A DNA stretch of 64,000 bases from Rhodococcus sovatensis (GCF_037327425.1 NZ_CP147846.1:3348001-3412000), one strand, 5' to 3'. Counted from the stretch's first letter, positions 24,945 through 34,393 are shown. Notes: a model not told the origin generated them from the sequence alone. Made by a program: numbers and translations.

Positions 24945-27010
24945 AGGTGCGGAAGCACCTTGTCGAGCGTGATCGGCAGATCGCGTACCCGCACGCCCGT
25001 CGCGTGGTAGACCGCGTTCCCGATGGCTGCCGGTGACCCCACGGTGCCGATTTCTCCGATTCCCTTGCCGCCCATGGGACTCAATTCGTCGTCCTCTTCT
25101 TCGACCCACATAGCCTCGACGTCGGTGACGTCTGCGCACACCGGAACGTGGTACTCCGCCAGATCGTGATTCGAGAATCCCCCGAATTCGAGATCGGTGT
25201 TGCCCGCCCCCATCAACGCCATACCGAGGCCGAACGTCATACCGCCGATCAGCTGCGACCGCGCGAGCCGTGGATTCATGACGCGTCCGATTCCGAACAC
25301 ACCGAGCATCCGACGCACCCGCACTTCGCCGGTGTCGACGTCGACCTCGACCTCGGCGAACTGAGCACCGAACGCCATTCGCGCCAGATCCTTCTGACCG
25401 TCGATCTCCTCGGAGGTCTCCGCAGTCACCTCGGCCGGGCCTATCGCCGCGTCGATTCCACCGACCTTGTCGACGAGCTGGCGGCATGCCTTCGTCACCG
25501 CCCACCCCCACGACGAGGTGCCCGAGGATCCTCCCGCACCCGGAGCTGTCGGGAGGGCGCTGTCGCCGAGCTTCAGCTCGACCCGATCGGCTGACACAGC
25601 AAGCGCATCGGCTGCGATCTGGCGCAATACCGTTCGAGCGCCGGTGCCGATATCCGACGCGGCGACGGACACCGTGATCGATCCGTCTGCTTCGATCCTC
25701 GCCGACGCTGACGACGGGCTGATCAGAACCGGATAGCTGGCAGTTGCGACACCTGAACCGATGAGCTTTCGACCTTCACGCCGATGTCCCGGCCTGGGGT
25801 CTCGGTCCGCCCACCCGAATCGCTCCGCGCCCTCGCGAAGGCATTCGACGACGCTGCGTGAGGAAAACAGGTTTCCGCTCGCTGGGTCGACATCGGGTTC
25901 ATTGCGAATACGAAGCTCGATCGGATCGATCCCGATTGTGTAGGACAACTCATCGATAGCTGTCTCCACGGCGAACATCCCTGGCGCCTCACCGGGAGCT
26001 CGCATCCAGCGGGGTGTCGGAACGTCGAGCACGGCCAGCCGGTGCGTCGTTCGACGATTGGGTGCGGCGTAGATGTGCCGCGACGATTCGGCCGTCTGCT
26101 CGCAGAACTCGAAGATCTGCGAGGTCTGTTGGAACGTGTCGTGAGCCAGCGCCGTCAAGGTTCCGTCCGCGTCGGCGCCGAGTTGCACGTGGCTGAGGGT
26201 GGGCGTGCGGTACCCGACGAGATCGAACAGCGCCTGACGCGGGAGTGCAAGCTTGACCGTCCTGCCCGTCGCGCGCGCGGCCATCACCGCGAGAACCGCA
26301 TTGGGTCTCGTGCTGCCCTTCGCGCCGAATCCGCCGCCGACGTTCTCGGCGACGACGCGCACGTTCGACGGGTCCACGCCGAACAACGTCGCCAGATCGT
26401 CCTGGACACCGGAGGGTGCCTGCGTCGAATCCCACACCGTCAGCACGCCATCGGACCACTGAGCCGTCGTAGCATGGGGCTCCATCGGACTGTTGTGCAT
26501 CGGTGGCGTCGAATACCAGCGGTCGACTGCGTGGACTGCGGATTCGAGCGCGGACCCCGGATCGCCCACCGTCACATCGGTGGGAAAGCCTGCATTGACG
26601 GACTCGGGCGCGAACAACGATGGGTGTTCGGCGCTCAGTTCGTTGTCCGGTTTCGCTTCGTCGGCATAGCTCACCCGCACTCGCGCCGCTGCGTCCCGTG
26701 CAGTTTCGAACGAATCAGCGATCACTGCTGCGACGATCTGGCCGCGGTAGGACACTCGATCGGACTGCAGAACAGCGAGTTCCGTGTCCTCGAGCTCGCC
26801 GAGCTTCTCCGCGTTCGAGTGCCATAACAGGGTGACCGAATCTTCGGTCTGCACATCCACGACCCGGCCGGTGGGGATCGTCGCCGGCACGTAACAACAG
26901 TATGCGGGCGCAGTTTTATTGTGCTGCTCCGCGGCATAGCGCGCCGCGCCGGTCACCTTCGAGGTGCTCTCGGTTCGCTGAATCGGCTGGCCGATCGATG
27001 TCGTACTCAC
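24941..27010 (-). CDS. Molybdenum hydroxylase large subunit (xanthine dehydrogenase / PaoC family, Moco-binding)
   Basis: A 689-aa catalytic subunit that binds molybdenum cofactor. It contains GGFGAKGSTRPNA, APGEAPGMFAVETAIDEL and the C-terminal GKGIGEIGTVG, whose Glu is the likely catalytic base. Together with the FAD and 2Fe-2S genes upstream it forms a three-subunit hydroxylase for aldehydes, purines or N-heterocycles. Gene order (FeS, FAD, Moco) and small 4-base overlaps match periplasmic aldehyde oxidoreductase PaoABC-type operons. No Tat signal is seen here. The stop codon lies in repeat copy D. Confidence 0.92.
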   Translation of the reverse strand: MSTTSIGQPIQRTESTSKVTGAARYAAEQHNKTAPAYCCYVPATIPTGRVVDVQTEDSVTLLWHSNAEKLGELEDTELAVLQSDRVSYRGQIVAAVIADSFETARDAAARVRVSYADEAKPDNELSAEHPSLFAPESVNAGFPTDVTVGDPGSALESAVHAVDRWYSTPPMHNSPMEPHATTAQWSDGVLTVWDSTQAPSGVQDDLATLFGVDPSNVRVVAENVGGGFGAKGSTRPNAVLAVMAARATGRTVKLALPRQALFDLVGYRTPTLSHVQLGADADGTLTALAHDTFQQTSQIFEFCEQTAESSRHIYAAPNRRTTHRLAVLDVPTPRWMRAPGEAPGMFAVETAIDELSYTIGIDPIELRIRNEPDVDPASGNLFSSRSVVECLREGAERFGWADRDPRPGHRREGRKLIGSGVATASYPVLISPSSASARIEADGSITVSVAASDIGTGARTVLRQIAADALAVSADRVELKLGDSALPTAPGAGGSSGTSSWGWAVTKACRQLVDKVGGIDAAIGPAEVTAETSEEIDGQKDLARMAFGAQFAEVEVDVDTGEVRVRRMLGVFGIGRVMNPRLARSQLIGGMTFGLGMALMGAGNTDLEFGGFSNHDLAEYHVPVCADVTDVEAMWVEEEDDELSPMGGKGIGEIGTVGSPAAIGNAVYHATGVRVRDLPITLDKVLPHL

Positions 27011-28002
27011 TGCTGCACGCTCCGATGGGCTAGATCGGTAAGGGTTTGCGTCACCAGATTGCGCACGAGCGGCACTTTGAACCCGTTGTCTCTCAGAGGC
27101 ATCGCTGCACGCAGCTCGAGATCGATCGCCTCGCGAAATGCTTCGTGTTTCGCCGAGCGTCCCAGAAGCTCCCCTTCCGCGGTGATCGCCCGCCAGGGTT
27201 TGTGTGCAACTCCGCCGAGAGCGATGCGTGCCTCGGTCACCTGCCCATCCTCGACTCTCAACACTGCTGCGACCGACGCCAGCGCGAACGCGTAGGACGC
27301 ACGGTCACGAACCTTGCGATAGATCGATACAGCCTGCTGCGGAAGCGCCGGAATACTGATTCCAGTCACTATCTCGTCGTGGCCGATGTTGGTGTCGAGA
27401 TCAGGATCGTGGCCCGCGAGTCGATACAACTCGCCGATGGGGAGCTTGTGCGCCCCGGACGGTCCCACGATCTCGACGACTGCGTCGAGTGCCGTCAACG
27501 CGACAGCCATGTCGGACGGGTGCGTCGCGACGCAATGATCGGATGCACCGAGGATCGCTAAGTTTCGGTGATCACCCTCGATCGCGGGGCAACCCGAGCC
27601 CGGATCACGCTTGTTGCAGGGCTTGCTCGAATCCATGAAGTAGACGCACCGGGTGCGCTGGAAAAGATTGCCGCCGACGGTCGCCATGTTCCGCAGCTGG
27701 CCGGATGCACCGGACAGCACGGCCCGCGACAGCACCGGGTAGCGCGAGCGGACAACCGGGTGGACGGCGAGATCACTGTTGCTGACGCCGGCCCCGACGC
27801 GCAGGGAGCCGTCATCGTCGACGTCTATCACGTCGAGCGGCAATTTGCTGATGTCGATGAGCGACGAGGGCTGCGCTGCACCGAGTTTCATGAGATCGAC
27901 CAGGTTTGTACCGCCCCCGAGAAGGGCTGCGTCCGGATCGGATGCAAGCTTGGCGACCGCGTCTTCGACGTCTACGGCAGCCTCGTAGCTGAAGGTTTTC
28001 AT
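27007..28002 (-). CDS. Molybdenum hydroxylase FAD-binding subunit with [4Fe-4S]-like insert
   Basis: A 331-aa FAD subunit. It has the FAD loops ALLGGGTNLVDLMK and VGGNLFQRTRC. Inserted just after is a cysteine cluster, CVYFMDSSKPC then CPAIEG, matching the extra [4Fe-4S] motif of PaoB and 4-hydroxybenzoyl-CoA reductase beta subunits and absent from standard xanthine dehydrogenases. ATG 28002 is used; the 66 upstream codons are non-homologous. It overlaps both neighbours by 4 bases, so the three subunits are made in step. Confidence 0.92.
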   Translation of the reverse strand: MKTFSYEAAVDVEDAVAKLASDPDAALLGGGTNLVDLMKLGAAQPSSLIDISKLPLDVIDVDDDGSLRVGAGVSNSDLAVHPVVRSRYPVLSRAVLSGASGQLRNMATVGGNLFQRTRCVYFMDSSKPCNKRDPGSGCPAIEGDHRNLAILGASDHCVATHPSDMAVALTALDAVVEIVGPSGAHKLPIGELYRLAGHDPDLDTNIGHDEIVTGISIPALPQQAVSIYRKVRDRASYAFALASVAAVLRVEDGQVTEARIALGGVAHKPWRAITAEGELLGRSAKHEAFREAIDLELRAAMPLRDNGFKVPLVRNLVTQTLTDLAHRSVQQ

Positions 28003-28493
28003 TCGCTTGCCTCGAGTACCGCAGGCACGATGCCGGTGTAAGCGCCGCAGCGACACAGATTCCCGCTCATTCGCTCGCGGACCTCGTCGGGCGTCAGCCG
28101 AGGATGATCGTCCTCGGTGACTGCGCTCGGCCAACCTTGTTTCGCTTCCTCGATCACCGCGACTGCAGAGCAGATCTGGCCGGACGTGCAGTATCCGCAC
28201 TGGAAGGCGTCGTTGTCGATGAACGCCTGTTGGACGGGATGGAGACTGTCGCCGTCGGCGAGGCCCTCGACGGTGACGATGTCTCGACCCTGGTAGGCGA
28301 TGGCCAAAGCGAGGCAGCTGTTGATCCTCCTACCGTCGACCAGGACGGTGCAGGCACCGCACTGACCGTGGTCGCAGCCCTTCTTGGCACCGATGAGATC
28401 GAGGTGCTCTCGCAGCGCGTCGAGCAGCGTGGTACGTACGTCGCAGTCCAGCTCGTGGTCGGTGCCGTTCACCCGGAGGGTCACTCTGCTCAT
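27999..28493 (-). CDS. Molybdenum hydroxylase 2Fe-2S subunit
   Basis: A 164-aa protein with two [2Fe-2S] domains: a plant-ferredoxin-type cluster (CDHGQCGACTVLVDG) and an all-helical cluster (QCGYCTSGQ, then GNLCRCGAY). It carries electrons from the Moco site to FAD. It is the first gene of the operon; no Tat signal is present. The promoter must lie in the 176-base gap shared with repeat copy E. Confidence 0.93.
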   Translation of the reverse strand: MSRVTLRVNGTDHELDCDVRTTLLDALREHLDLIGAKKGCDHGQCGACTVLVDGRRINSCLALAIAYQGRDIVTVEGLADGDSLHPVQQAFIDNDAFQCGYCTSGQICSAVAVIEEAKQGWPSAVTEDDHPRLTPDEVRERMSGNLCRCGAYTGIVPAVLEASE

Positions 28494-28578
28494 GCGCGAT
28501 CACGTACCCGGGTGGACGGACGGTCAAACGCTCAAACACTGTGGCGCACAATATTGGACAGGCTATCCTCTAGTTCCC

Positions 28579-28661
28579 TAGTGGCGCGGTTGAGTGTTCA
28601 GGAGTGCACTCAACCATGCCACTGCGGCGGAGCCGCACCGAAGACACTGCGGCGGAGCCGC
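28579..28661. repeat. Dispersed palindromic element, copy E (satellite duplicated)
   Basis: The main stem AGTGGCGCGGTTGAGTG (28580-28596) pairs with 28606-28623 with one C-A mismatch. The satellite ACTGCGGCGGAGCCGC occurs twice, 28621-28636 and 28646-28661, 25 bases apart. It directly precedes the 3' end of the esterase gene (28670). Confidence 0.86.
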
Positions 28662-28669
28662 GCCAGCTT

Positions 28670-30148
28670 CTACGTGAAGCCCAGGATCTCCTCACCCCAT
28701 GCTCGACGGAGTTCACGGTCCGGGTCCTCGACCTCCTGGTCGTGCTTGTCGATCAGCAGAGTCGTCCTGGATTCCTCGCCGTAGGGAGTCCAGGGGTCGC
28801 GGCCGTACGCGAAGTCGATCCAGCGTCGTTGTACCCGAGTGCTGACCTCGAGAGCGGTTCGGTGACCACCTAGCTTGAAGGTCGGATCCTTGGGGACCAC
28901 GCCGAAGTTGCCGAACACGTACGGCACCTCTGTACCGTGCATCGCACCGAGCCGGGTGATACGCAGGAACGGCGTCGCTTGATCGAAGCGATACAGGAAC
29001 GTCCGCGCTCGCCTGCTGTGTGCCTCGGCGATCCACAGCGTCGGCATTCGGAACGCTGCGTCCCGCGAGATCTCGAGTGCCGTTCGCTTCTTCGAGTGCT
29101 CGGGATACGCCGCTTCGACCTCTATCTCTTCATCGGCTCGCATGTCGGGGTGATCGGCCGCGATCGCCTGGAACATCTCGTGCACCTTGTCCGGCGTGAT
29201 GGGCATCAGCGGAGACTTCATCAGCTTGAACATCGAGGATTCGTCGTGGTTCGTGCCGATCAGCAGCGGGACCGGATGAGCCAGGCCCTTCTGGAACGCC
29301 GCCACCGGGTAGTGCGGTACGAAGTCCCGGTCGACGACGGGTGCCAGCGCAAGCGTCCCCGGCACCTTGGCCGGTATCTCCTGCACCAACTCCCCGCACA
29401 CCCGAACGAACTCGGACACCGGCAGCCCCCGCAGTTTCGAAGCGTCGACTCCCGCAAGTTCGAGGAAGCGCTCGGCAATGCTCTCGGCCCGTGCTGCGCC
29501 GTAGACCGACGTAGCGGGAGAGCTCTCCGCGATGACCCGGTGAAAGAGTCCCTCGGCCGCGGGCGAGACCATCAGCGTGGTCACCGACCCGCCACCTGCG
29601 GATTCGCCGAACAGCGTCACCTGCGACGGATCTCCACCGAATTCCGCGATGTTGTCTCGGACCCACTCGAGGGCAGCAACCTGATCGCGCAGACCGAGAT
29701 TGGAGTCGAAGTCGCCGAACTTCGAGAAGTCCAGGAACCCCAGCGCGCCGAGCCGGTAGTTGACCGTCACCAACACCACCTGGCCCTCGGTGACCAGCTT
29801 CCGCCCGTCGTACATCCGTTGCGCGGAAGAACCGAGGAAGTATGCGCCGCCGTGGATCCAGACCATCACCGGAAGGTTCGCGGCCCCCTCCGGAGACCAC
29901 ACGTTCAGGGTCAGGCAGTCCTCGCCGATCGTCAGACCGGGATCGATGGGCAGCGGACCTTGCTCGGTCTGCGGAGCGATGTGCCCGAACGCTGTCGCAT
30001 CCCGAACCCCGGGCCACGGCGCAGGCTCCCTCGGCGCTCGCAGCCGCAACTCCCCCACCGGCGGCGCCGCGTAGGGCACCCCTTTCCACACCGCGACACC
30101 GTCGTCGACGCTTCCCATGACCTGCCCGTACCGGGTCGTCACAATCAC
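28670..30148 (-). CDS. Type-B carboxylesterase (para-nitrobenzyl esterase family)
   Basis: A roughly 492-aa esterase/lipase of the alpha/beta fold. EDCLTLNVWSPEG is the type-B signature, and the nucleophile elbow FGESAGGGSVTT carries the catalytic Ser. The His is expected near MHGTEVPYVFG. No signal peptide is visible, so it is likely cytoplasmic. I used GTG 30148; GTG 30142 and TTG 30190 are alternatives. Substrates could be aromatic or xenobiotic esters. Confidence 0.9.
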   Translation of the reverse strand: MIVTTRYGQVMGSVDDGVAVWKGVPYAAPPVGELRLRAPREPAPWPGVRDATAFGHIAPQTEQGPLPIDPGLTIGEDCLTLNVWSPEGAANLPVMVWIHGGAYFLGSSAQRMYDGRKLVTEGQVVLVTVNYRLGALGFLDFSKFGDFDSNLGLRDQVAALEWVRDNIAEFGGDPSQVTLFGESAGGGSVTTLMVSPAAEGLFHRVIAESSPATSVYGAARAESIAERFLELAGVDASKLRGLPVSEFVRVCGELVQEIPAKVPGTLALAPVVDRDFVPHYPVAAFQKGLAHPVPLLIGTNHDESSMFKLMKSPLMPITPDKVHEMFQAIAADHPDMRADEEIEVEAAYPEHSKKRTALEISRDAAFRMPTLWIAEAHSRRARTFLYRFDQATPFLRITRLGAMHGTEVPYVFGNFGVVPKDPTFKLGGHRTALEVSTRVQRRWIDFAYGRDPWTPYGEESRTTLLIDKHDQEVEDPDRELRRAWGEEILGFT

Positions 30149-30291
30149 CAGACCATCATGCCCCCTCAGGGCCGCTCCGGCCTGCCGCAATCCGGATGTC
30201 TCTCTGCCGGCCGTGAGGACTACAGCGACGCCGATCTCGATGCCGCGGATCGGGTGATGAACAGCTTCACCGCCACCCTGTAGATCGACGA

Positions 30292-30328
30292 AAAAGCCCC
30301 GCTCACCTCATCGGTGAGCGGGGCTTTT
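30292..30328. terminator. Perfect 16-bp intrinsic terminator
   Basis: The arms AAAAGCCCCGCTCACC (30292-30307) and 30313-30328 are perfect complements, with a 5-base loop and T/A runs at both ends. It ends the DEAD-box helicase transcript (minus strand) and could also stop plus-strand transcripts. Confidence 0.88.
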
Positions 30329-30337
30329 GTCGAAAGG

Positions 30338-32254
30338 TCAGCTACGCCGGGGCTTGCCCCGCTTGTCGCCTCCGAACTTGCCACCCCCGCGAGGACCACC
30401 ACGACCACCGGGAGGACCGGAGTCGGGCGTCAGTTGGATCAACACACCGCTGATCCGAGTGCGCCGCAGCGCTTCCACTGTCTCGTCGGCGAGATCGGCA
30501 GGAAGCTCCACCAGAGAATGATCCGGACGAATGCTGATGTGGCCGAAGTCGCTCCGGCGTAGGCCGCCCTCGTTGGCGATGGCTCCGACGATCGCACCGG
30601 GAGCAACGCGATGCCGCTTCCCGACGGCGATGCGATACGTCGCCATCTCCTGGCCGGACTTGCGATGATGCGAACTCGCTGCATCCTCGTCGAAACCGCG
30701 CGCGGGCCGAGGTTCACGCGGCTCGCGGGGAGCACGTGGGGGCGCGGGCGGCTCAGGCTTGAGCAGGAACGCCTCGCCGTCGCGGGACTGCACGGCCAGA
30801 GCGGCAGCGATGTCGGCGATCGGCACGTCGTGATCGCGCTCGTAGTCCTCGATGAGGCGACGAAAGAGTGCAAGGTTCTCGTTGCCGAGGCTCTCGGTGA
30901 TCGAGTCGCCGAACTTGGTGACGCGCTGCGCATTGACGTCGTCGACGCTCGGCAACTGCATCTCGGTGATCGGCTGGCGCGTCGCGCGTTCGATCGCTTT
31001 GAGCAGATGACGCTCCCGCGGTGCAACGAACAGCAACGCCTCGCCAGCGCGGCCGGCACGACCGGTGCGGCCGATGCGGTGGACGTACGACTCGGTGTCG
31101 TGCGGGATGTCGTAGTTGATGACGTGTGAAATACGATCCACGTCGAGACCACGCGCTGCGACGTCGGTGGCAACCAGTACGTCGATCTGGCCGTTCTTGA
31201 GCTGGTTGATGGTCCGCTCACGCTGGGCCTGCACGATGTCGCCGTTGATAGCTGCCGCGGAGAATCCGCGCGCCCGCAGTTTCTCGGCGAGCTCCTCCGT
31301 GGCCTGCTTGGTACGGACGAACATGATCATTGCCTCGAACTCTTCGACTTCGAAGATTCGGGTCAGAGCCTCCAGCTTGCGCTGATGCGCGACCTGAACG
31401 TAGCGCTGCGTGATGTTCGGCGCGGTCGAAGTCTTGGTCTTGACCGTGATCTCGACCGGGTCGTGTAGGTACTGCTTGGAGATCTTCCGGATCGCAGGCG
31501 GCATCGTGGCCGAGAACAGCGCGACCTGCTTGTACTCCGGAGTGTCGGACAGAATGCGCTCGACGTCCTCCTGGAATCCCATCTTGAGCATCTCGTCTGC
31601 CTCGTCGAGTACGAGATACTCGAGCCCGGACAGATCGAGCGTGCCCTTCTCCAGGTGATCGATGACACGACCCGGAGTTCCGACGATGATCTGCGCACCC
31701 TTGCGAAGACCGGACAGCTGGATGCCATACGCCTGACCGCCGTAGATCGGCAGGATGTGCAACCCGGGGATGTTGGCCGCGTACTTGCCGAATGCCTCCG
31801 CCACCTGCAGTGCGAGTTCACGCGTCGGGGCCAGAACGAGCGCCTGCGGCACCCGGCGCGACACGTCCAGACGGGACAGGATCGGCACCGCGAACGCGGC
31901 GGTCTTGCCGGTTCCGGTCTGCGCGAGGCCGACGACGTCGTTGCCTGCCATCAACGGCGGGATGGTGGCCGCCTGAATGGGCGACGGGGTCTCGTAGCCG
32001 ACGTCGCGCAGGGCCTTCAGGACCCGTTCGTCGATGCCGAGGTCGGCGAAAGTAATCGGTGGCGCCTCGTCGACAGTGGGAGTCACGGCGACAGTGGGCG
32101 CATTGTCGGCAGCGGGCGCTTTGTCGGCAGCGGGGGTGCCGTCGATCGGCGCCGATGCCTGCCCGTTCGAAGTGGATTCGTTCGAAGAGGACTCGTTCGA
32201 AGTGGACTCGTCAGGGTTCACATCGGCATCCTGATTCGGCTCTGTTGTGCTCAT
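30338..32254 (-). CDS. deaD: DEAD-box RNA helicase (DeaD/CsdA type)
   Basis: A 638-aa ATP-dependent RNA helicase used in ribosome assembly and cold adaptation. A 65-residue Ser/Asn/Ala-rich N-terminal tail precedes the Q motif (TPSPIQ). Then come AQTGTGKT (111-118), PTRELALQV, TPGRVIDHL, LDEADEMLKMGF, SATMP and HRIGRTGRAG. Residues 550-610 form a DbpA-type RNA-binding domain (ATYRIAVGKRHRVAPGAIVG) and the end is Arg/Gly-rich. It ends in a perfect terminator and is divergent from fadD; the 270-base gap holds both promoters. Confidence 0.95.
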   Translation of the reverse strand: MSTTEPNQDADVNPDESTSNESSSNESTSNGQASAPIDGTPAADKAPAADNAPTVAVTPTVDEAPPITFADLGIDERVLKALRDVGYETPSPIQAATIPPLMAGNDVVGLAQTGTGKTAAFAVPILSRLDVSRRVPQALVLAPTRELALQVAEAFGKYAANIPGLHILPIYGGQAYGIQLSGLRKGAQIIVGTPGRVIDHLEKGTLDLSGLEYLVLDEADEMLKMGFQEDVERILSDTPEYKQVALFSATMPPAIRKISKQYLHDPVEITVKTKTSTAPNITQRYVQVAHQRKLEALTRIFEVEEFEAMIMFVRTKQATEELAEKLRARGFSAAAINGDIVQAQRERTINQLKNGQIDVLVATDVAARGLDVDRISHVINYDIPHDTESYVHRIGRTGRAGRAGEALLFVAPRERHLLKAIERATRQPITEMQLPSVDDVNAQRVTKFGDSITESLGNENLALFRRLIEDYERDHDVPIADIAAALAVQSRDGEAFLLKPEPPAPPRAPREPREPRPARGFDEDAASSHHRKSGQEMATYRIAVGKRHRVAPGAIVGAIANEGGLRRSDFGHISIRPDHSLVELPADLADETVEALRRTRISGVLIQLTPDSGPPGGRGGPRGGGKFGGDKRGKPRRS

Positions 32255-32475
32255 ATACAGGCGAGTTTAGTCCCTGTCACTCCTTCCGCAGGACGCAAGT
32301 GCCGATAATGCGCTCAGCACGCCCATTCTCGGCTTGTACAGCAACTCGCTGGGCATCGAGCCTCACGAACTGTGACGCGACCAGTTAGGGTCCACTGCGA
32401 GTCACACATAACTCCACATGACTGGTCGGAAAATTCGCAAACCGGACACCATCCGTAGTGCAACCCGACTGGGAA

Positions 32476-32491
32476 TGTGATGAAATGCACA
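32476..32491. promoter_or_regulatory. Candidate Crp-like binding site upstream of fadD
   Basis: TGTGATGAAATGCACA matches the Crp pattern TGTGA-N6-TCACA with one mismatch. It lies 34 bases upstream of the acyl-CoA synthetase GTG, close to any likely transcription start, so it would more probably repress than activate. In mycobacteria Crp links cAMP to fatty-acid metabolism. Only one such site is seen, so this is tentative. Confidence 0.35.
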
Positions 32492-32524
32492 TCTGTTACG
32501 TCATTTTCCCGGAGGGGTCTTACA

Positions 32525-34312
32525 GTGCGCGAATATTCTGTGCCTGCATCGTTCACAATTCCAGACGATGCATCGATGGCCGATACCGTTTTCCGGCACG
32601 AGACGGAGTCCCCGAACATCGTCCCGTTCCAGCGTTTGATCGGTGGGTCGTGGACCGATGTCACAGCATCGCAGTTCGCCAAGGAGGTCAAGGCAGTCGC
32701 CAAGGGCCTTATCGCGTCGGGCGTCGAGCTCGGCGATCGCGTGGCGATTCTGTCTGCGACCCGGTACGAGTGGGTCCTTCTCGACTATGCAATCTGGACC
32801 GCAGGCGGATGCACCGTTGCGATCTACGAAACATCCTCGGCCGATCAAGCCCAGTGGATTCTGGAGGATTCGGCAACCTCGTTGCTGATCCTGGAAACCC
32901 CAGCGCATGCGGAAGCCCTGAAGGAGGTCACCGAGGGTGCCGCCGATCTGCGCGAGGTTCTGCAGATCGATGCAGGGGCCATCGACGAGCTCACCACCCG
33001 CGGCGCAGGCGTCAGCGACGAGGACCTTCATGCGCGTCGCCACCAGGTCACCGCGTCTTCGCCCGCGACGCTGATCTACACCTCGGGAACCACTGGCCGT
33101 CCCAAGGGCGTACAGCTCACTCACGCCAACTTCTACGCCGAGGTTCAGGCCACGCAGGAGGCGCTGCACGACTCGATGAAGGAGGGCAACCGCACTCTGA
33201 TGTTCCTTCCGATGGCACACGTGTTCGCGCGTGCAGTCTCGTTCGGAGCGTTCGATTCGAAGGTCACCGTCGGACACACTTCCGACGTCACGACGCTGCT
33301 CGACCAGTTCGCGTCGTTCAAGCCGGACTTCATCCTGTCGGTGCCTCGCGTCTTCGAGAAGGTCTACAACTCGGCGAAGCAGAAGGCTCACGACGGCGGC
33401 AAGGGTGGCATCTTCGACAAGGCCGCGGCCACCGCCATCGAGTGGAGCGAAGCCAAGGACAAGGGCGGCCCCGGTCTGCTGCTCAACATCAAGCACACGG
33501 TGTTCGACAAGCTCGTCTACAGCAAGCTCCGCGCCGCACTCGGCGGCAACTGCGAGCGCGCTGTGTCCGGCGGCGCACCTCTCGGTGCGCGACTCGGCCA
33601 TTTCTTCCGCGGCGTGGGAATCCCGGTGTACGAGGGCTACGGACTTACTGAGACCAGTGCCGCGATCACCGTCAACACCACCTCCGCTCAGCGCATCGGC
33701 AGCGTCGGAAAGCCGCTCAGCGGTCATGCCGCGAAGATCGCCGAGGATGGCGAACTTCTCCTCAAGGGCCCTGTCGTGTTCGGCGGATACTGGCACAACG
33801 ACAAGGCGACGTCCGAGTCGATCATCGACGGGTGGTTCCACACCGGCGACCTCGGCGCTATCGACCAGGACGGCTACGTCTCCATCACCGGGCGTAAGAA
33901 GGAAATCATCGTCACCGCGGGCGGCAAGAACGTCGCTCCTGCGGTACTGGAAGATGCAATGCGGGCAAACGCAATCATCAGTCAGTGCCTCGTCGTCGGC
34001 GACGCGAAGCCCTTCATCGGCGCCATCATCACGCTGGATCCGGAAGCACTCCCGGGCTGGAAAGAGCGCCACGGGATCACGGAGGACGTGTCGTTCGCCG
34101 AACTGTCGAAGAACGCTGACCTCATTGCCGAGATCGACAAGGCAGTCGCGGACGCGAACAAAAAGGTGTCCAACGCGGAACAGATCAAGAAGTACAAGAT
34201 ACTCGAGCAGGACTTCACCGTCGAAACCGGCGAGCTCACGCCGACGATGAAGCTCAAGCGCAACATCATCCACCAGGAGCGCGGCGCCGAGATCGAGTCG
34301 ATCTACAGCTAG
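32525..34312 (+). CDS. Long-chain fatty-acid--CoA ligase (FadD15-like)
   Basis: A 595-aa adenylate-forming enzyme that makes acyl-AMP and then acyl-CoA for beta-oxidation or lipid synthesis. The core shows YTSGTTGRPKGVQLTH (near 184), GYGLTETSAAI, and GWFHTGDLG with GRKKEIIVTAGGKNV. It resembles mycobacterial FadD15 and other long-chain ligases. GTG 32525 is preceded by GGAGGGG. It is separated from deaD by a 270-base AT-richer gap and ends in a 16-bp hairpin. Confidence 0.94.
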   Translation: MREYSVPASFTIPDDASMADTVFRHETESPNIVPFQRLIGGSWTDVTASQFAKEVKAVAKGLIASGVELGDRVAILSATRYEWVLLDYAIWTAGGCTVAIYETSSADQAQWILEDSATSLLILETPAHAEALKEVTEGAADLREVLQIDAGAIDELTTRGAGVSDEDLHARRHQVTASSPATLIYTSGTTGRPKGVQLTHANFYAEVQATQEALHDSMKEGNRTLMFLPMAHVFARAVSFGAFDSKVTVGHTSDVTTLLDQFASFKPDFILSVPRVFEKVYNSAKQKAHDGGKGGIFDKAAATAIEWSEAKDKGGPGLLLNIKHTVFDKLVYSKLRAALGGNCERAVSGGAPLGARLGHFFRGVGIPVYEGYGLTETSAAITVNTTSAQRIGSVGKPLSGHAAKIAEDGELLLKGPVVFGGYWHNDKATSESIIDGWFHTGDLGAIDQDGYVSITGRKKEIIVTAGGKNVAPAVLEDAMRANAIISQCLVVGDAKPFIGAIITLDPEALPGWKERHGITEDVSFAELSKNADLIAEIDKAVADANKKVSNAEQIKKYKILEQDFTVETGELTPTMKLKRNIIHQERGAEIESIYS

Positions 34313-34320
34313 GTTCCACC

Positions 34321-34360
34321 CGCGTGTGACGTACAGGCATGTGTCTGTACGTCACACGCG
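34321..34360. terminator. Perfect 16-bp hairpin between convergent genes
   Basis: The arms CGCGTGTGACGTACAG (34321-34336) and 34345-34360 are perfect complements with an 8-base loop. It has no T-run, so it is a factor-assisted or bidirectional terminator between fadD and a convergent lipase gene. Its right arm overlaps a triplicated 17-base motif. Confidence 0.75.
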
Positions 34361-34393
34361 TCTGTATTTCACACCCGTCGGTATTTCAAACGT
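34343..34393. repeat. Three tandem 17-base units
   Basis: Consecutive units begin at 34343 (GTCTGTACGTCACACGC), 34360 (GTCTGTATTTCACACCC) and 34377 (GTCGGTATTTCAAACGT). The first forms part of the adjacent hairpin. The third runs over the stop codon of the lipase gene, which ends at 34386. Confidence 0.75.

Noticed and set aside
30158..30283. A 41-codon plus-strand frame ending just before the terminator
   Set aside because: It has no ribosome-binding site and no recognised homology. The terminator after it is fully explained by the helicase gene on the other strand.
34343..34393. A CRISPR or iteron array
   Set aside because: The units are 17 bases and directly adjacent, with no spacers, no replication gene and only three copies.
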